From positions 1-64,000 of the forward strand of contig JAFIHA010000065.1 in the NCBI GenBank assembly GCA_017848965.1: a stretch of DNA of 64,000 nucleotides. Reading direction: 5' to 3'. How positions within the stretch are numbered: the stretch's first letter is position 1; each line of letters opens with the position of its first letter. Below are positions 7,773-16,269 of this stretch, in pieces. The translations under genes and the position numbers were made by a program. Below the pieces are notes generated by a model. That model was not told the origin of the DNA and searched no databases. It worked only from the letters and a program-made list of their open reading frames with translations. This DNA is from Dechloromonas aromatica (nom. nud.) (GTDB lineage Bacteria > Pseudomonadota > Gammaproteobacteria > Burkholderiales > Rhodocyclaceae).

Positions 7773-8876
7773 ATGGCCAAGGGAATGATACTGGCGGCGG
7801 GGCAGGGAACGCGGGTGCGTCCGCTGACCAAGTCGATGCCGAAACCGATGGTGCCGATCCTCGGCAAACCGGTGATGGAATACCTGATCGAGCACATGGC
7901 GCGCTACGGCGTGCGCGACATCATGGTGAACGTCGCCTTCAACCATCGCAAGATCGAAAATTACTTCGGCGATGGTCGGCGCTGGGGCGTCAATCTTGGC
8001 TACTCGTTCGAAGGCGCCCGCGAACACGGGGAAATCGTCCCCAAGGCCATGGGCTCGGCCGGCGGCATGCGCAAGATCCAGGACTTCGGCGGCTTTTTCG
8101 ACGAGACGACGCTGGTCATCTGCGGCGACGCGCTGGTCGATCTCGACATCGCGGCGGCGCTGCGCGAACACCGTGAGAAGGGCGCGCTGGCCAGCGTGGT
8201 GACGCTGGAAGTGCCGTTGGCCGACGTGCCGAACTACGGCGTCGTGGTCGCCGACGACAACGGGCGGGTGCTCTCCTTCCAGGAAAAGCCGAAACCCGCC
8301 GAGGCGAAGTCGCGCCTGGCGAGCACCGGCATCTACCTGTTCGAGCCGGCGGTGCTCGACCTGATTCCGCCCGGCGTACCCTTCGACATCGGCAGCGAAC
8401 TGTTCCCGCTGCTGGTCGAGCGTGGCTTGCCCTTCTACGCCCAGCGTCGTCCTTTCAACTGGATCGACATCGGCCGCTTGAGCGATTACTGGGAGGTTTC
8501 GCAGCGCGTGCTGCGCGGCGAGGTCGAGCAGATGGAGATGCCGGGCGCGGAAGTTGCGCCTGGGGTCTGGGTCGGCCTAAATACAGCGGTGGCCTGGGAG
8601 AGTGCGAAGCTGGTCGGGCCGGTCTATCTCGGCTCCAACGTGCGCATCGATCCCGGCGTCTCGATCATCGGTCCGGCGTGGATCGGGCACGGCAGCCACA
8701 TCCGTTCGGGAGCGCGTATCGAGCGCTGCATCGTCTTCGAATACACGCGCATCGGCGACGCGCAGCAACTGAGCGAGATGATCGTCTCGCCGCAATACTG
8801 CGTCGGTCGCGATGGCGTCGCGCACTATCTGGGCGAGGACGATTCGCCCTACCGCTGGGGCGACGCGCGCGGCTGA
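7773..8876 (+). CDS. Sugar-1-phosphate nucleotidyltransferase (NTP_transferase)
   Basis: A 367-residue enzyme expected to join a sugar-1-phosphate to an NTP. The N-terminal Rossmann-like domain begins with the signature AAGQGTRVRPLTKSMPKP and PILGKP; CGDALVDLD carries the metal-binding aspartate, and LSFQEKPKPAEA matches the sugar-binding EKP motif. The C-terminal third (from about 265) has hexapeptide-repeat character (LGSNVRIDPGVSIIGPAWIG), resembling GDP-mannose or glucose-1-phosphate pyrophosphorylases with a left-handed beta helix. The exact sugar cannot be read from sequence. It lies 48 bp after ugd on the same strand, consistent with one polysaccharide-precursor operon, and its 3' end nearly touches the convergent parC. 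Confidence 0.85.
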   Translation: MAKGMILAAGQGTRVRPLTKSMPKPMVPILGKPVMEYLIEHMARYGVRDIMVNVAFNHRKIENYFGDGRRWGVNLGYSFEGAREHGEIVPKAMGSAGGMRKIQDFGGFFDETTLVICGDALVDLDIAAALREHREKGALASVVTLEVPLADVPNYGVVVADDNGRVLSFQEKPKPAEAKSRLASTGIYLFEPAVLDLIPPGVPFDIGSELFPLLVERGLPFYAQRRPFNWIDIGRLSDYWEVSQRVLRGEVEQMEMPGAEVAPGVWVGLNTAVAWESAKLVGPVYLGSNVRIDPGVSIIGPAWIGHGSHIRSGARIERCIVFEYTRIGDAQQLSEMIVSPQYCVGRDGVAHYLGEDDSPYRWGDARG

Positions 8877-8885
8877 GGCGGCGCC

Positions 8886-11276
8886 TTACTTGCGCGTCGC
8901 GCGCAGCGGTTTGCCTTTGCCGCCACGGCTGCCGCGGCAGTTGTCCAGGCGTTCGCCCTTGAGCTTGCCGGCGACGCCGTCGACCACCGCTTCGATCGCC
9001 TCCAGCGCGCTCTTGCCGGGCGCCGCGTCGATCAGCTTGAGGCCGCGTCCCTTGGGCAACTGGCGGATGTCGTCGCCGGCGAAGACGAGCGCCCGGCCGT
9101 CGCGGGTGAATACCGCGATCTCGCCGCCGGCCGGAGCAGGCTGGAAGATGGCCGGGGCTTCGCCGTCGTCGAGCGTCAGGAAGGCCTTGCCGGCCTTGCC
9201 GCGCGACAGCAGGTCCTCGCCCTTGACGCGGAAGCCGTAGCCGCCTTCGCCGGCCACCAGGTAGGTCTTGTCGGCCGAGACGGCCAGGGCGAGCACCAGC
9301 TTGCCGCCGTCCTGAAAGTCGGCGAGCGAGGTGGCGGGAACGCCGTCGCCCTTGCCGCCGGGCAGGTCGGCGGCGGGGATCGAGTAGGCGCGGCCCTTGG
9401 TGTCGAGCAGGATCAGGTGATTGACCGTGCGGCAGGGCAGGCAGGCGAGCAGGCTGTCGCCGGAGCGGAAAGTCAGTTGCCCCGGATCGACGTTGTGGCC
9501 GCTACGCGAGCGCAGCCAGCCGTGCTTGGAGACGATCAGCGTGGTCGGCTCGTCGGGGATCGAGACGTTCTTGGCATCCGACAGCGTGACGCGTTCGGCG
9601 GCTTCGATCAGGGTGCGGCGGTCGTCGCCGTATTTCTTGGCGTCGGCCTCGATCTCGGCGGCAACGCAGTCGCGCAGCGCGCTTTCGGAGTCGAGCAGCT
9701 TGTTGAGGCCGGCGGCTTCCTCGCGCAGCTTGGCCAGTTCCTCGCCGATCTTGATGCCTTCAAGGCGAGCCAGCTGGCGCAGGCGGATTTCCAGGATGTC
9801 TTCGGCCTGGATCTCGGACAGCTTGAAGGCGGCGATCAGATCGGCCTTGGGGTCATCCGATTCGCGGATGACCTTGATCACGCGGTCGATGTCGAGCAGG
9901 ATCGCCTGCCGGCCCTCGAGGATGTGGATGCGCCGTTCGGCGGCGGCCAGCCGGTGGCGGGTGCGCCGTTCGACGGTGCTCAGCCGGAAGCGGCACCATT
10001 CGGCGATCATGTCGTAGAGCGTTCCCTGGCGCGGCGCGCCGGTCAGGCCAAGCAGCGTCAGGTTGATCGAGGCGTTGGTTTCCAGGCTGGTGTGGGCGAG
10101 CAGCAGGCGGACCAGGTCGTCCTGGCCCTGGCGCGAGCTGGCCGGCTCGATGACCAGGCGGACGTCGTGTTCCTTGCCCGATTCATCGCGTACGCCGCTT
10201 TCGCCGATGGCGGACAGGAAGGCCGCTTTCAGGTTGAGCTGTTCCGGGGTGAATACCTTCTTGCCGGCCTTTTCCTTGGCCACCGGGTTGGAGCAGGCTT
10301 CGATCTCCGACATCACGGTGGCGGTGGATACGCCGGGCGGCAGTTCGGTGACGACCAGGCGCCACTGGCCGCGCGCCAGCGCTTCGATCTTCCACTTGGC
10401 ACGCAGGCGCAGGCTGCCGCGACCGCTCTTGTAGGTGGCGGCGATTTCCTCGGGCGTCGAAATGATCTGCGCGCCGCCCGGGTAGTCGGGGCCGGGCACC
10501 AGGCGCAGGACTTCGTCCTCGCTGGTTTGCGGATCGCGGATCAGCGCGGCGGCAGCGGCGGCGACTTCGCGCAGGTTGTGAGCGGGGATTTCGGTGGCCA
10601 TGCCGACGGCGATGCCGGAGGCGCCGTTCAACAGGCAGAAGGGCAGGCGCGCCGGCAGCAGGCAGGGTTCGTCGTTGACGCCGTCGTAGTTCGGCTTCCA
10701 GTCGACGGTGCCTTCGTCAAGTTCGCCGAGCAGCAGTTCGGCGATCGGCGTCAGGCGGGCTTCGGTGTAGCGCATGGCGGCGGCGTTGTCGCCGTCGCGC
10801 GAGCCGAAGTTGCCCTGGCCGTCGACCACCGGGTAACGCAGGCTCCAGTCCTGCGCCATGCGCACCATCGCGTCGTACACCGACGAATCGCCGTGCGGGT
10901 GGTATTTACCGATCACGTCGCCGACGACGCGCGCCGACTTGACGTGCTTCGGGCTCTTGTACAGGCCCATCCGGTGCATCGCGTAGAGGATGCGCCGCTG
11001 CACCGGCTTCTGGCCGTCGGCGTTGGCCGGCAGGGCGCGGCCGGTGACCACGCTCATCGCGTATTCGAGGTAGCGGCGGGCGGCGTAGTCGGCGGGCGGC
11101 GGAATGTCTTCGGCCGGGCCTTGGGCGGCGGGCGGCAGCGGCGGATGGTCGGCGTCGTCGCTGGCCGGCGACGGGGCGGCCTCGGTCACCACGGCTGCGG
11201 GGGCGAGGGCTGGCGCGGCAGGGGTTTCGTCCGGCACGGCGGGGGTTTGGGAGAAGAGGTCGAATTGGTCGTTCAT
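8886..11276 (-). CDS. parC: DNA topoisomerase IV subunit A
   Basis: The 796-residue DNA-cleaving subunit of topoisomerase IV, which decatenates daughter chromosomes. After a non-conserved Pro/Ala/Asp-rich N-terminal tail of about 60 residues comes the breakage-reunion domain: [20 protein letters not shown], the quinolone region [15 protein letters not shown] and the catalytic tyrosine Y170 ([10 protein letters not shown]). A coiled-coil gate and C-terminal DNA-wrapping repeats complete the protein (E. coli ParC is 752 residues). The position equivalent to E. coli Ser80 is Ser; Glu84 is replaced by Asp135. The ATG at 11276 is used because upstream in-frame codons overlap the divergent transporter gene. 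Its partner parE lies 15.5 kb away. Confidence 0.95.
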   Translation of the reverse strand: MNDQFDLFSQTPAVPDETPAAPALAPAAVVTEAAPSPASDDADHPPLPPAAQGPAEDIPPPADYAARRYLEYAMSVVTGRALPANADGQKPVQRRILYAMHRMGLYKSPKHVKSARVVGDVIGKYHPHGDSSVYDAMVRMAQDWSLRYPVVDGQGNFGSRDGDNAAAMRYTEARLTPIAELLLGELDEGTVDWKPNYDGVNDEPCLLPARLPFCLLNGASGIAVGMATEIPAHNLREVAAAAAALIRDPQTSEDEVLRLVPGPDYPGGAQIISTPEEIAATYKSGRGSLRLRAKWKIEALARGQWRLVVTELPPGVSTATVMSEIEACSNPVAKEKAGKKVFTPEQLNLKAAFLSAIGESGVRDESGKEHDVRLVIEPASSRQGQDDLVRLLLAHTSLETNASINLTLLGLTGAPRQGTLYDMIAEWCRFRLSTVERRTRHRLAAAERRIHILEGRQAILLDIDRVIKVIRESDDPKADLIAAFKLSEIQAEDILEIRLRQLARLEGIKIGEELAKLREEAAGLNKLLDSESALRDCVAAEIEADAKKYGDDRRTLIEAAERVTLSDAKNVSIPDEPTTLIVSKHGWLRSRSGHNVDPGQLTFRSGDSLLACLPCRTVNHLILLDTKGRAYSIPAADLPGGKGDGVPATSLADFQDGGKLVLALAVSADKTYLVAGEGGYGFRVKGEDLLSRGKAGKAFLTLDDGEAPAIFQPAPAGGEIAVFTRDGRALVFAGDDIRQLPKGRGLKLIDAAPGKSALEAIEAVVDGVAGKLKGERLDNCRGSRGGKGKPLRATRK

Positions 11277-11427
11277 GGTGGCGACTGCAGGGATTCCGGT
11301 CGGGGGCGAATGTATCACGCGGGCTCGGCGCGTGGTGCTTGCGCGGGTCCTGTCTAGGTGAAATCCCCAAGTTTGCGCGCGCGCCGGGGCGCGTAGAATC
11401 CCGCCCCTTAAAATTCCGGACAGCATC

Positions 11428-12783
11428 ATGACTTCCTCGCAAGGGCCGCGCGCCCACTGGTCCAGTCGCTGGGCCTTTTTCCTGGTCACCGTCGGCTCGG
11501 CGGTCGGTCTTGGCAATATCTGGAAATTTCCCTACATGACCGGCAGCAATGGCGGCAGCGCCTTCGTGCTGGTCTATCTGGCCTGCATCCTGATCATCGG
11601 CGTGCCGCTGCTGATGGCGGAGACCCTGCTCGGCCGGCGCGGTCAGGGCAATCCGGTGATGACGATGCGGGTGCTCGCCGACGAGGCCGGCGCCAGCCGC
11701 TGGTGGCAGGTGATCGGCCTGATCGGGATTGTCGGCGCCTTCATCATCCTGGCGTTCTATAGCGTGGTTGCTGGCTGGGTGCTGGAATACACCTGGCGCG
11801 CCGGTCTCGGTTTCGCGGTGCAGCCCAAGGAAGCCTTTGCCGACGCCTTCGGCGCCTTGCTGGCCAGCCCCGGACGGCTGATCTTCTGGCATACGGTGTT
11901 CATGGCGCTGACCGCAGCGGTGGTTCTCGGCGGGGTGACCAGCGGCATCGAGCGCGCCAACAAGATCATGATGCCGGCGCTGTTCGGCATCCTCGTTTTC
12001 CTGGTCGCTTACGGCGCCATCGCCGCCGACCTGCCGGCGGCCTTCCGCTTCCTGTTCCATTTCGACCCGTCGGCGATCAACCGCGGCGTGCTGTTCTCCG
12101 CCATGGGCCATGCTTTCTTCACGCTCAGCCTGGGCATGGGGGCGATCATCACCTACGGTTCCTACCTCGGCCGCGAGGTGTCGATTCCCCGTACCTGCCT
12201 GGCGATCGCCGCCGCCGACACCGGCGTCGCGCTGCTCGCCGGCCTGTCGATCTTCGCCATCGTCTTCGCCCAGGGGCTGGAACCGGCCGCCGGCCCCGGC
12301 CTGCTGCTGCAGACCCTGCCGCTGGCCTTCTCGCAGATGCCGGGCGGGCACGTCGTCGGCCTGGTGTTCTTCGTGCTGGTCGTCTTTGCCGCCTGGACCT
12401 CGGCCATCTCGCTGCTCGAGCCGGGCGTCACCCTGCTCGTCGAGCGTTTCGACCTCGGGCGCAAGGCGGCGGTGGTACTGCTGTCATCCGGCATCTGGCT
12501 GCTCGGCGTCGCCGTCGCGCTGTCGTTCAACGAATGGAGCGCTTTCAGCCTGTTCGGGCTCGGCTTGTTCGACCTGCTCGACACGCTGACCACCAAGATC
12601 ATGATGCCGCTGGCCGGTCTGCTGATCGCGCTATTTACCGCCTGGGCGATGAAGCGCGCCCACGTCGAAGAGGAAGTCGGCCTGCGCGGCGGCGCCTTCC
12701 GACTCTGGTTCGGCGTGGTGCGTTACGTCTCGCCGGTGGCGATCTTCCTGATCTTCCTCAACGTCATCGGCGTCATTGGCTGA
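11428..12783 (+). CDS. Sodium-dependent transporter, NSS/SNF family
   Basis: A 451-residue inner-membrane symporter of the LeuT-fold NSS family, which usually imports amino acids or related solutes with Na+. TM1 carries the unwound family signature [17 protein letters not shown] and TM2 begins [11 protein letters not shown]. At least eleven further hydrophobic segments span the rest, with ITYGSYLG and [10 protein letters not shown] corresponding to the TM6-TM7 region. Substrate cannot be predicted. It is divergent from parC across about 150 bp and runs convergent with the diguanylate cyclase gene, ten bases away. Confidence 0.9.
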   Translation: MTSSQGPRAHWSSRWAFFLVTVGSAVGLGNIWKFPYMTGSNGGSAFVLVYLACILIIGVPLLMAETLLGRRGQGNPVMTMRVLADEAGASRWWQVIGLIGIVGAFIILAFYSVVAGWVLEYTWRAGLGFAVQPKEAFADAFGALLASPGRLIFWHTVFMALTAAVVLGGVTSGIERANKIMMPALFGILVFLVAYGAIAADLPAAFRFLFHFDPSAINRGVLFSAMGHAFFTLSLGMGAIITYGSYLGREVSIPRTCLAIAAADTGVALLAGLSIFAIVFAQGLEPAAGPGLLLQTLPLAFSQMPGGHVVGLVFFVLVVFAAWTSAISLLEPGVTLLVERFDLGRKAAVVLLSSGIWLLGVAVALSFNEWSAFSLFGLGLFDLLDTLTTKIMMPLAGLLIALFTAWAMKRAHVEEEVGLRGGAFRLWFGVVRYVSPVAIFLIFLNVIGVIG

Positions 12784-12793
12784 GCCACCTGGT

Positions 12794-14380
12794 TCAAGCC
12801 CAGCAATAGCGACCGCGCCCCTGTTCCTTGGCGCGGTACATCGCCTGGTCGGCGGCGATCAGCAACTGGTCGCCGTCGGCATCGCCGAGGGCGATACCGA
12901 TTGACGTCGAGAGTCGGCAATTCTCGCCGCCGATGACGAAATCGGGCTCGAAAATGCTCAGGCACTTTTCGGCGACCTTGGCCACGACGCGCTCGGCGTT
13001 TTCCGCGAGGTCGGACAGCAGGATCACGAACTCGTCGCCGCCGATGCGTGCCAGGGTGTCTTCCTGACGCAGCATGCCGCCGATACGGCGGGCCACTTCA
13101 ACCAGGGCCTGGTCGCCGGCTTCGTGACCGAAACGGTCGTTGATCGGCTTGAAACCGTCGAGGTCGAGAAACAGGATGGCGATCCGCGTCCGGTTGCGCT
13201 GCGCCCGCGCCAGTGCCTGGGACATCCGGTCGGCCAGCAACTTGCGGTTGGGGAGGCCGGTGAGCGGGTCGTGATGCGCCATGTGGGCGAGTTCGGCGCG
13301 ACTTTCCAGCAGCTTGCTGAGCATCCGGTTGAAGGCTCCGGTGAGATGGCCGACTTCGTCCTTGCGCGCCACCGGCAGCGTCGCCAGCGGGATTTCGCCG
13401 AGCGTCATCAGGTCGGCGCGGCGCGCGGTTTCCATCAGCGGGCGCAGCATGCTGCGCATGACGACGATCATGAAAACGATGAAGACCGGCAGGATGATCG
13501 CCGTATTCTTTACGATGAATCCGCGCAATCGCTCCAGAGGCGCAAAGGCTTCCTTGGTCGGCAGGCGGGCGACGACGAACCAGTCGCCGCTGGGCACCGA
13601 GGCGGTGGCGGCGATTTCCTCGATGCCGGCGGCATTGATCGTGACCCCGGTGCCGCGGAAGCCGCGCATGGCCCGGTCGTGCATCGGGTTGACGCCATCG
13701 GCTGGCGTCGGTCGCAGCACCTTGCCTTCATCGGAGGCGGCGATGAACAAGCGGTATTCCGGCGAAACCAGCAGCAAGCCGCCGCTGTTGCCGATCCGTG
13801 TGGCGTAGAGCGCAGCCATGAAATTGGCCGAATGCAGCGCTGAATAACCCACCAGTACTTTTGTCACCAGACCATTTGCGTCACGCACCGGTACTGCCAT
13901 CGGCAGGATGGCGCCAGTCGCCGGGGCGTCGATGAAAGGCTGACCGATACTGGCTTTGCCGGCCAAGGCCGTCTTGAAATAGGCGCGGTCGGCGAGCGAA
14001 CTGCCGCTGCGGCCAGGCAGCACCGGGTAGTCGAGGCTGACCCGGCCGTCGCGGTCGACCAACAGCATGCCTTGCGAAAACAGAGGGTTCAGGTTCTGCG
14101 CCTGGCCGAGCAAGGCGTACCGCTCGGCCGGACTGGTGACGCGGCCCAGATTGCCGGCGATCCGTTCGAGCAGGCTTTGGCGGTCGGCGAGATCGCGTTC
14201 GATATCCTGCGCGACGTAGTTGGCGATCGCCAGCAACTGTTCGGCCGTCTGCTTCTGCAAGTCGTCGCGCAGGTAATCGCTCAGCAGGACGGTGCGTCCC
14301 AAGGCGCCGGTCAACAACAGGACGATGCCGAGCAGGATCAGGCGGCTGGTCAGACTGCTGGGGATGACGCTCAATTTCAT
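12794..14380 (-). CDS. Membrane diguanylate cyclase with periplasmic Cache and HAMP
   Basis: Makes cyclic di-GMP from two GTP in response to an extracytoplasmic signal. The 528-residue protein has an N-terminal membrane segment (about 11-30), a periplasmic dCache-like sensor domain (about 35-280, with SLDYPVLPGRSG and RDANGLVTKVLVG), a second membrane helix (about 290-312), a HAMP segment and a C-terminal GGDEF domain. The active-site loop is intact (RIGGDEF, 447-451), and an RxxD inhibitory site (RQED) lies exactly five residues upstream, so product inhibition is expected. There is no EAL domain. It is transcribed away from the Sel1/CsgG-like pair across a 378-bp spacer. Confidence 0.93.
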   Translation of the reverse strand: MKLSVIPSSLTSRLILLGIVLLLTGALGRTVLLSDYLRDDLQKQTAEQLLAIANYVAQDIERDLADRQSLLERIAGNLGRVTSPAERYALLGQAQNLNPLFSQGMLLVDRDGRVSLDYPVLPGRSGSSLADRAYFKTALAGKASIGQPFIDAPATGAILPMAVPVRDANGLVTKVLVGYSALHSANFMAALYATRIGNSGGLLLVSPEYRLFIAASDEGKVLRPTPADGVNPMHDRAMRGFRGTGVTINAAGIEEIAATASVPSGDWFVVARLPTKEAFAPLERLRGFIVKNTAIILPVFIVFMIVVMRSMLRPLMETARRADLMTLGEIPLATLPVARKDEVGHLTGAFNRMLSKLLESRAELAHMAHHDPLTGLPNRKLLADRMSQALARAQRNRTRIAILFLDLDGFKPINDRFGHEAGDQALVEVARRIGGMLRQEDTLARIGGDEFVILLSDLAENAERVVAKVAEKCLSIFEPDFVIGGENCRLSTSIGIALGDADGDQLLIAADQAMYRAKEQGRGRYCWA

Positions 14381-14697
14381 TGGTATATGGGCAAGGACAT
14401 TGCGCCGCCTAGCTTACGCGAGATGCCGCAGCGTTGAAAAGTTTCATGAATGCAATATTTGTCACGATGTCATGGCCTATTCCGAAGCGATATTTTTTTG
14501 TCGTATCTGCCTTCGTCGCTACCTCATGACGAAGCGCCTCCTTGTCGTCCACGCGGCAAACCGGGATGGCATCTCTTGCGCCATGAAAGACCCGGCTATA
14601 ACGATCGTCTGAGTTGCATCCGGCGTTTGAAATGAATGGTAAAAATGACTTTTACATGCTTGATGTTGGGTATTGGGCGGCGGATAATCCAAGCGCG
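14381..14697. other. Intergenic spacer with a possible RNA fold
   Basis: No gene is supported between the cyclase start and the promoter at 14698. A fold can be drawn on the plus strand near 14559-14600: outer pairing CCGGG with CCCGG, inner pairing ATGGC with GCCAT, and a GAAAGA bulge. It does not match a riboswitch class I can name. A 7-T run occurs near 14490. Confidence 0.2.
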
Positions 14698-14726
14698 TTG
14701 TCATATTCCTTTGGCAAATTTATTAA
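14698..14726 (+). promoter_or_regulatory. Sigma-70 promoter for the Sel1/CsgG-like pair
   Basis: TTGTCA (14698-14703) and TATTAA (14721-14726) are separated by 17 bp, in an AT-rich patch about 33 bp before the ATG at 14759. The longer open frame starting at 14636 runs through this promoter, supporting the later start. Confidence 0.55.
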
Positions 14727-14758
14727 GGTCTTTTGTTTTGGCGCTGGTGGAGGGCGTG

Positions 14759-15373
14759 ATGTCGAGAGTAGGCTTGTTTGTCTTTTTGCTGGGCCTGACC
14801 GTCCTTTCGGCTCATGCGCAGGATGCACCGCAGAGCATCAGAATTTGCGACGAAAGCGGTTGTTCCGAACGGCCGCGTGATACGGCCACCTTCAATCCCC
14901 TGGCCGATGTCGATCCGGCGGTGGCACGCCAGCATGCCGAACTCGTTGCCCTGGCCGGCAAGGATCCGCGTGCGGCATACGATCTCGGGTTGCGCTATTT
15001 CCGCGGTGACGGTGTTCAGCAGGACAGCCATCGGGCGCTGGCCTGGATGCGCGACGCTGCGTCGCGCGGCTATCTGCCGGCGCAGACGGCGCTCGGTCGG
15101 GTTTACCTGGGCGGCCTGGAGGAAATGGGCGCCGATCCGGCTGAGGCGGAAAAATGGTTGCTGATGGCGTCCGGCCGCGGCGACAAGGAGGCCGCCAAAT
15201 TGCTGATCGATGCGCAAAAGGCCAAGCAGAGCGAAGTGGCTTATCAACGCTGGAAAGATAGCCAGCGCGAGCAATCCCGGAATTTCTGGCTGGGCATGTA
15301 CGAATACCAGTGGCAATGGCGCGATGACGATCGCTGGCACGAGCGCCATGTATCCAGATCCCGTCGTTATTGA
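14759..15373 (+). CDS. Secreted Sel1-repeat protein
   Basis: A 204-residue protein with a clear Sec signal peptide (MSRVGLFVFLLGLTVLSAHA). The mature part has two to three Sel1-like (TPR-related) repeats, visible as AAYDLGLRYFRGDGVQQ, ALAWMRDAASRGYLPAQ and AEAEKWLLMASGRGDKEAA. The C-terminus is charged and aromatic (NFWLGMYEYQWQWRDDDR). Sel1 repeats mediate protein-protein contacts, often in envelope processes. The ATG at 14759 is preferred: it has GGAGG eight bases upstream and starts the signal peptide. It is followed 20 bp later by a CsgG-like lipoprotein, with which it is probably co-transcribed. Confidence 0.8.
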   Translation: MSRVGLFVFLLGLTVLSAHAQDAPQSIRICDESGCSERPRDTATFNPLADVDPAVARQHAELVALAGKDPRAAYDLGLRYFRGDGVQQDSHRALAWMRDAASRGYLPAQTALGRVYLGGLEEMGADPAEAEKWLLMASGRGDKEAAKLLIDAQKAKQSEVAYQRWKDSQREQSRNFWLGMYEYQWQWRDDDRWHERHVSRSRRY

Positions 15374-15393
15374 GTCTTGCAGGAGTGCTGAAA

Positions 15394-16215
15394 ATGTTCA
15401 AACACAAATTGTTCTCGGCCCTGGCCCTGTTGTCGGTGTCGTTCCTGCTTGCCGCCTGCGCCGGCGGCAAGGTGACCACTGGATCGGCCGATGCCACCTC
15501 GGTCAGCGGTTCGGCCAGCGGTTCGACCAGCGTCGGCGCCAATGCCGGCCTCGAGCGTTGCGCCAAACCGCTGGGCACGCTGGCTTTCGACGATGGTCGC
15601 GGCAAGGAGTGGTACGGTAGCTTCGGTCGCGCCACCAAGGTGACCCGGATCGATCCGCTGATTCGCCTGGCGGTGCAGCAATCGAACTGTTTCGTGATCA
15701 CCACGATCGGCAACAGCCGGACCGAGAGCAAGGTTTCGGCGATCGCCGACAAGCAGCGCAACTCCGGTGAATTCCGCGTCGGTTCCAACCAGCACAAGGG
15801 GCAACGCGTTGCCGCCGACTACTACATGGAGCCTTCGATCGTCATCGACGAATCGCCAGCCGGTCGCGTCGCCGGCGCCTTGGGCGGTCTGATCGGCCAT
15901 GGTGGCGCGATCATCGCGGCTGGGGCTGAAAGCAAGGTTTCCGTCGTTACCCTGACCTTGTACGACATCCGTTCCGGTGTCCAGTTGGCGGCTGCGGAAG
16001 GCAACGCGACGGCGAGCAATTTCGGTGCCGCGCTGGGGGCTTTCGGTGGTCGGGCGGCCGGTGGTCTCGGCGGATTCTCGCAGACGCCGGAAGGCAAGGC
16101 GACGGTGGCGGCATTTTCCGATGCCTACAACAAGATGGTGATCGGCCTGCGCAATTACAAGGCGCAGAGCGTTGAAGGTGGCCTCGGGCGTGGTGGCAGC
16201 CTGCAGGTGAACTGA
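15394..16215 (+). CDS. CsgG-like outer-membrane lipoprotein
   Basis: A 273-residue lipoprotein with signal and lipobox (SFLLAACAGG, Cys at about 20). The mature region has the fold signature of CsgG/curli-secretion-like lipoproteins: IDPLIRLAVQQSNCFVIT, then YYMEPSIVID, glycine-rich hydrophobic stretches (GALGGLIGHGGAIIAAGAES), VVTLTLYDIRSGVQ and a terminal helix AFSDAYNKMVIGLRNY. True CsgG forms a secretion pore; many relatives in proteobacteria have no curli genes nearby, and none is seen here. An AGGAG precedes the ATG at 15394. It is second in a two-gene unit with the Sel1 protein, suggesting a shared envelope role. Confidence 0.75.
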   Translation: MFKHKLFSALALLSVSFLLAACAGGKVTTGSADATSVSGSASGSTSVGANAGLERCAKPLGTLAFDDGRGKEWYGSFGRATKVTRIDPLIRLAVQQSNCFVITTIGNSRTESKVSAIADKQRNSGEFRVGSNQHKGQRVAADYYMEPSIVIDESPAGRVAGALGGLIGHGGAIIAAGAESKVSVVTLTLYDIRSGVQLAAAEGNATASNFGAALGAFGGRAAGGLGGFSQTPEGKATVAAFSDAYNKMVIGLRNYKAQSVEGGLGRGGSLQVN

Positions 16216-16234
16216 GGCGCGTCGGTTGGTCCGG

Positions 16235-16269
16235 ACGCCGGTGGCCCTCGTCGAGGGAGCGACCGGCGT
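16235..16269. terminator. Hairpin between convergent genes
   Basis: ACGCCGGT (16235-16242) pairs with ACCGGCGT (16262-16269), with an inner stem CCCTC/GAGGG and a GTC loop. It fills the gap between the CsgG-like gene and the convergent radical SAM gene. No T-run follows on either strand, so termination is inferred from position. Confidence 0.4.

Noticed and set aside
9417..11357. A 646-residue open frame on the plus strand opposite parC
   Set aside because: It mirrors parC codon structure, has low-complexity Gly/Ala/Gln/Arg composition and no family motif. It is an antisense shadow in GC-rich DNA.
14559..14600. GEMM-type cyclic-di-GMP riboswitch near the cyclase gene
   Set aside because: A GCAAACC-like patch and GAAA are present, but the order and pairing of the conserved aptamer elements do not match the class.
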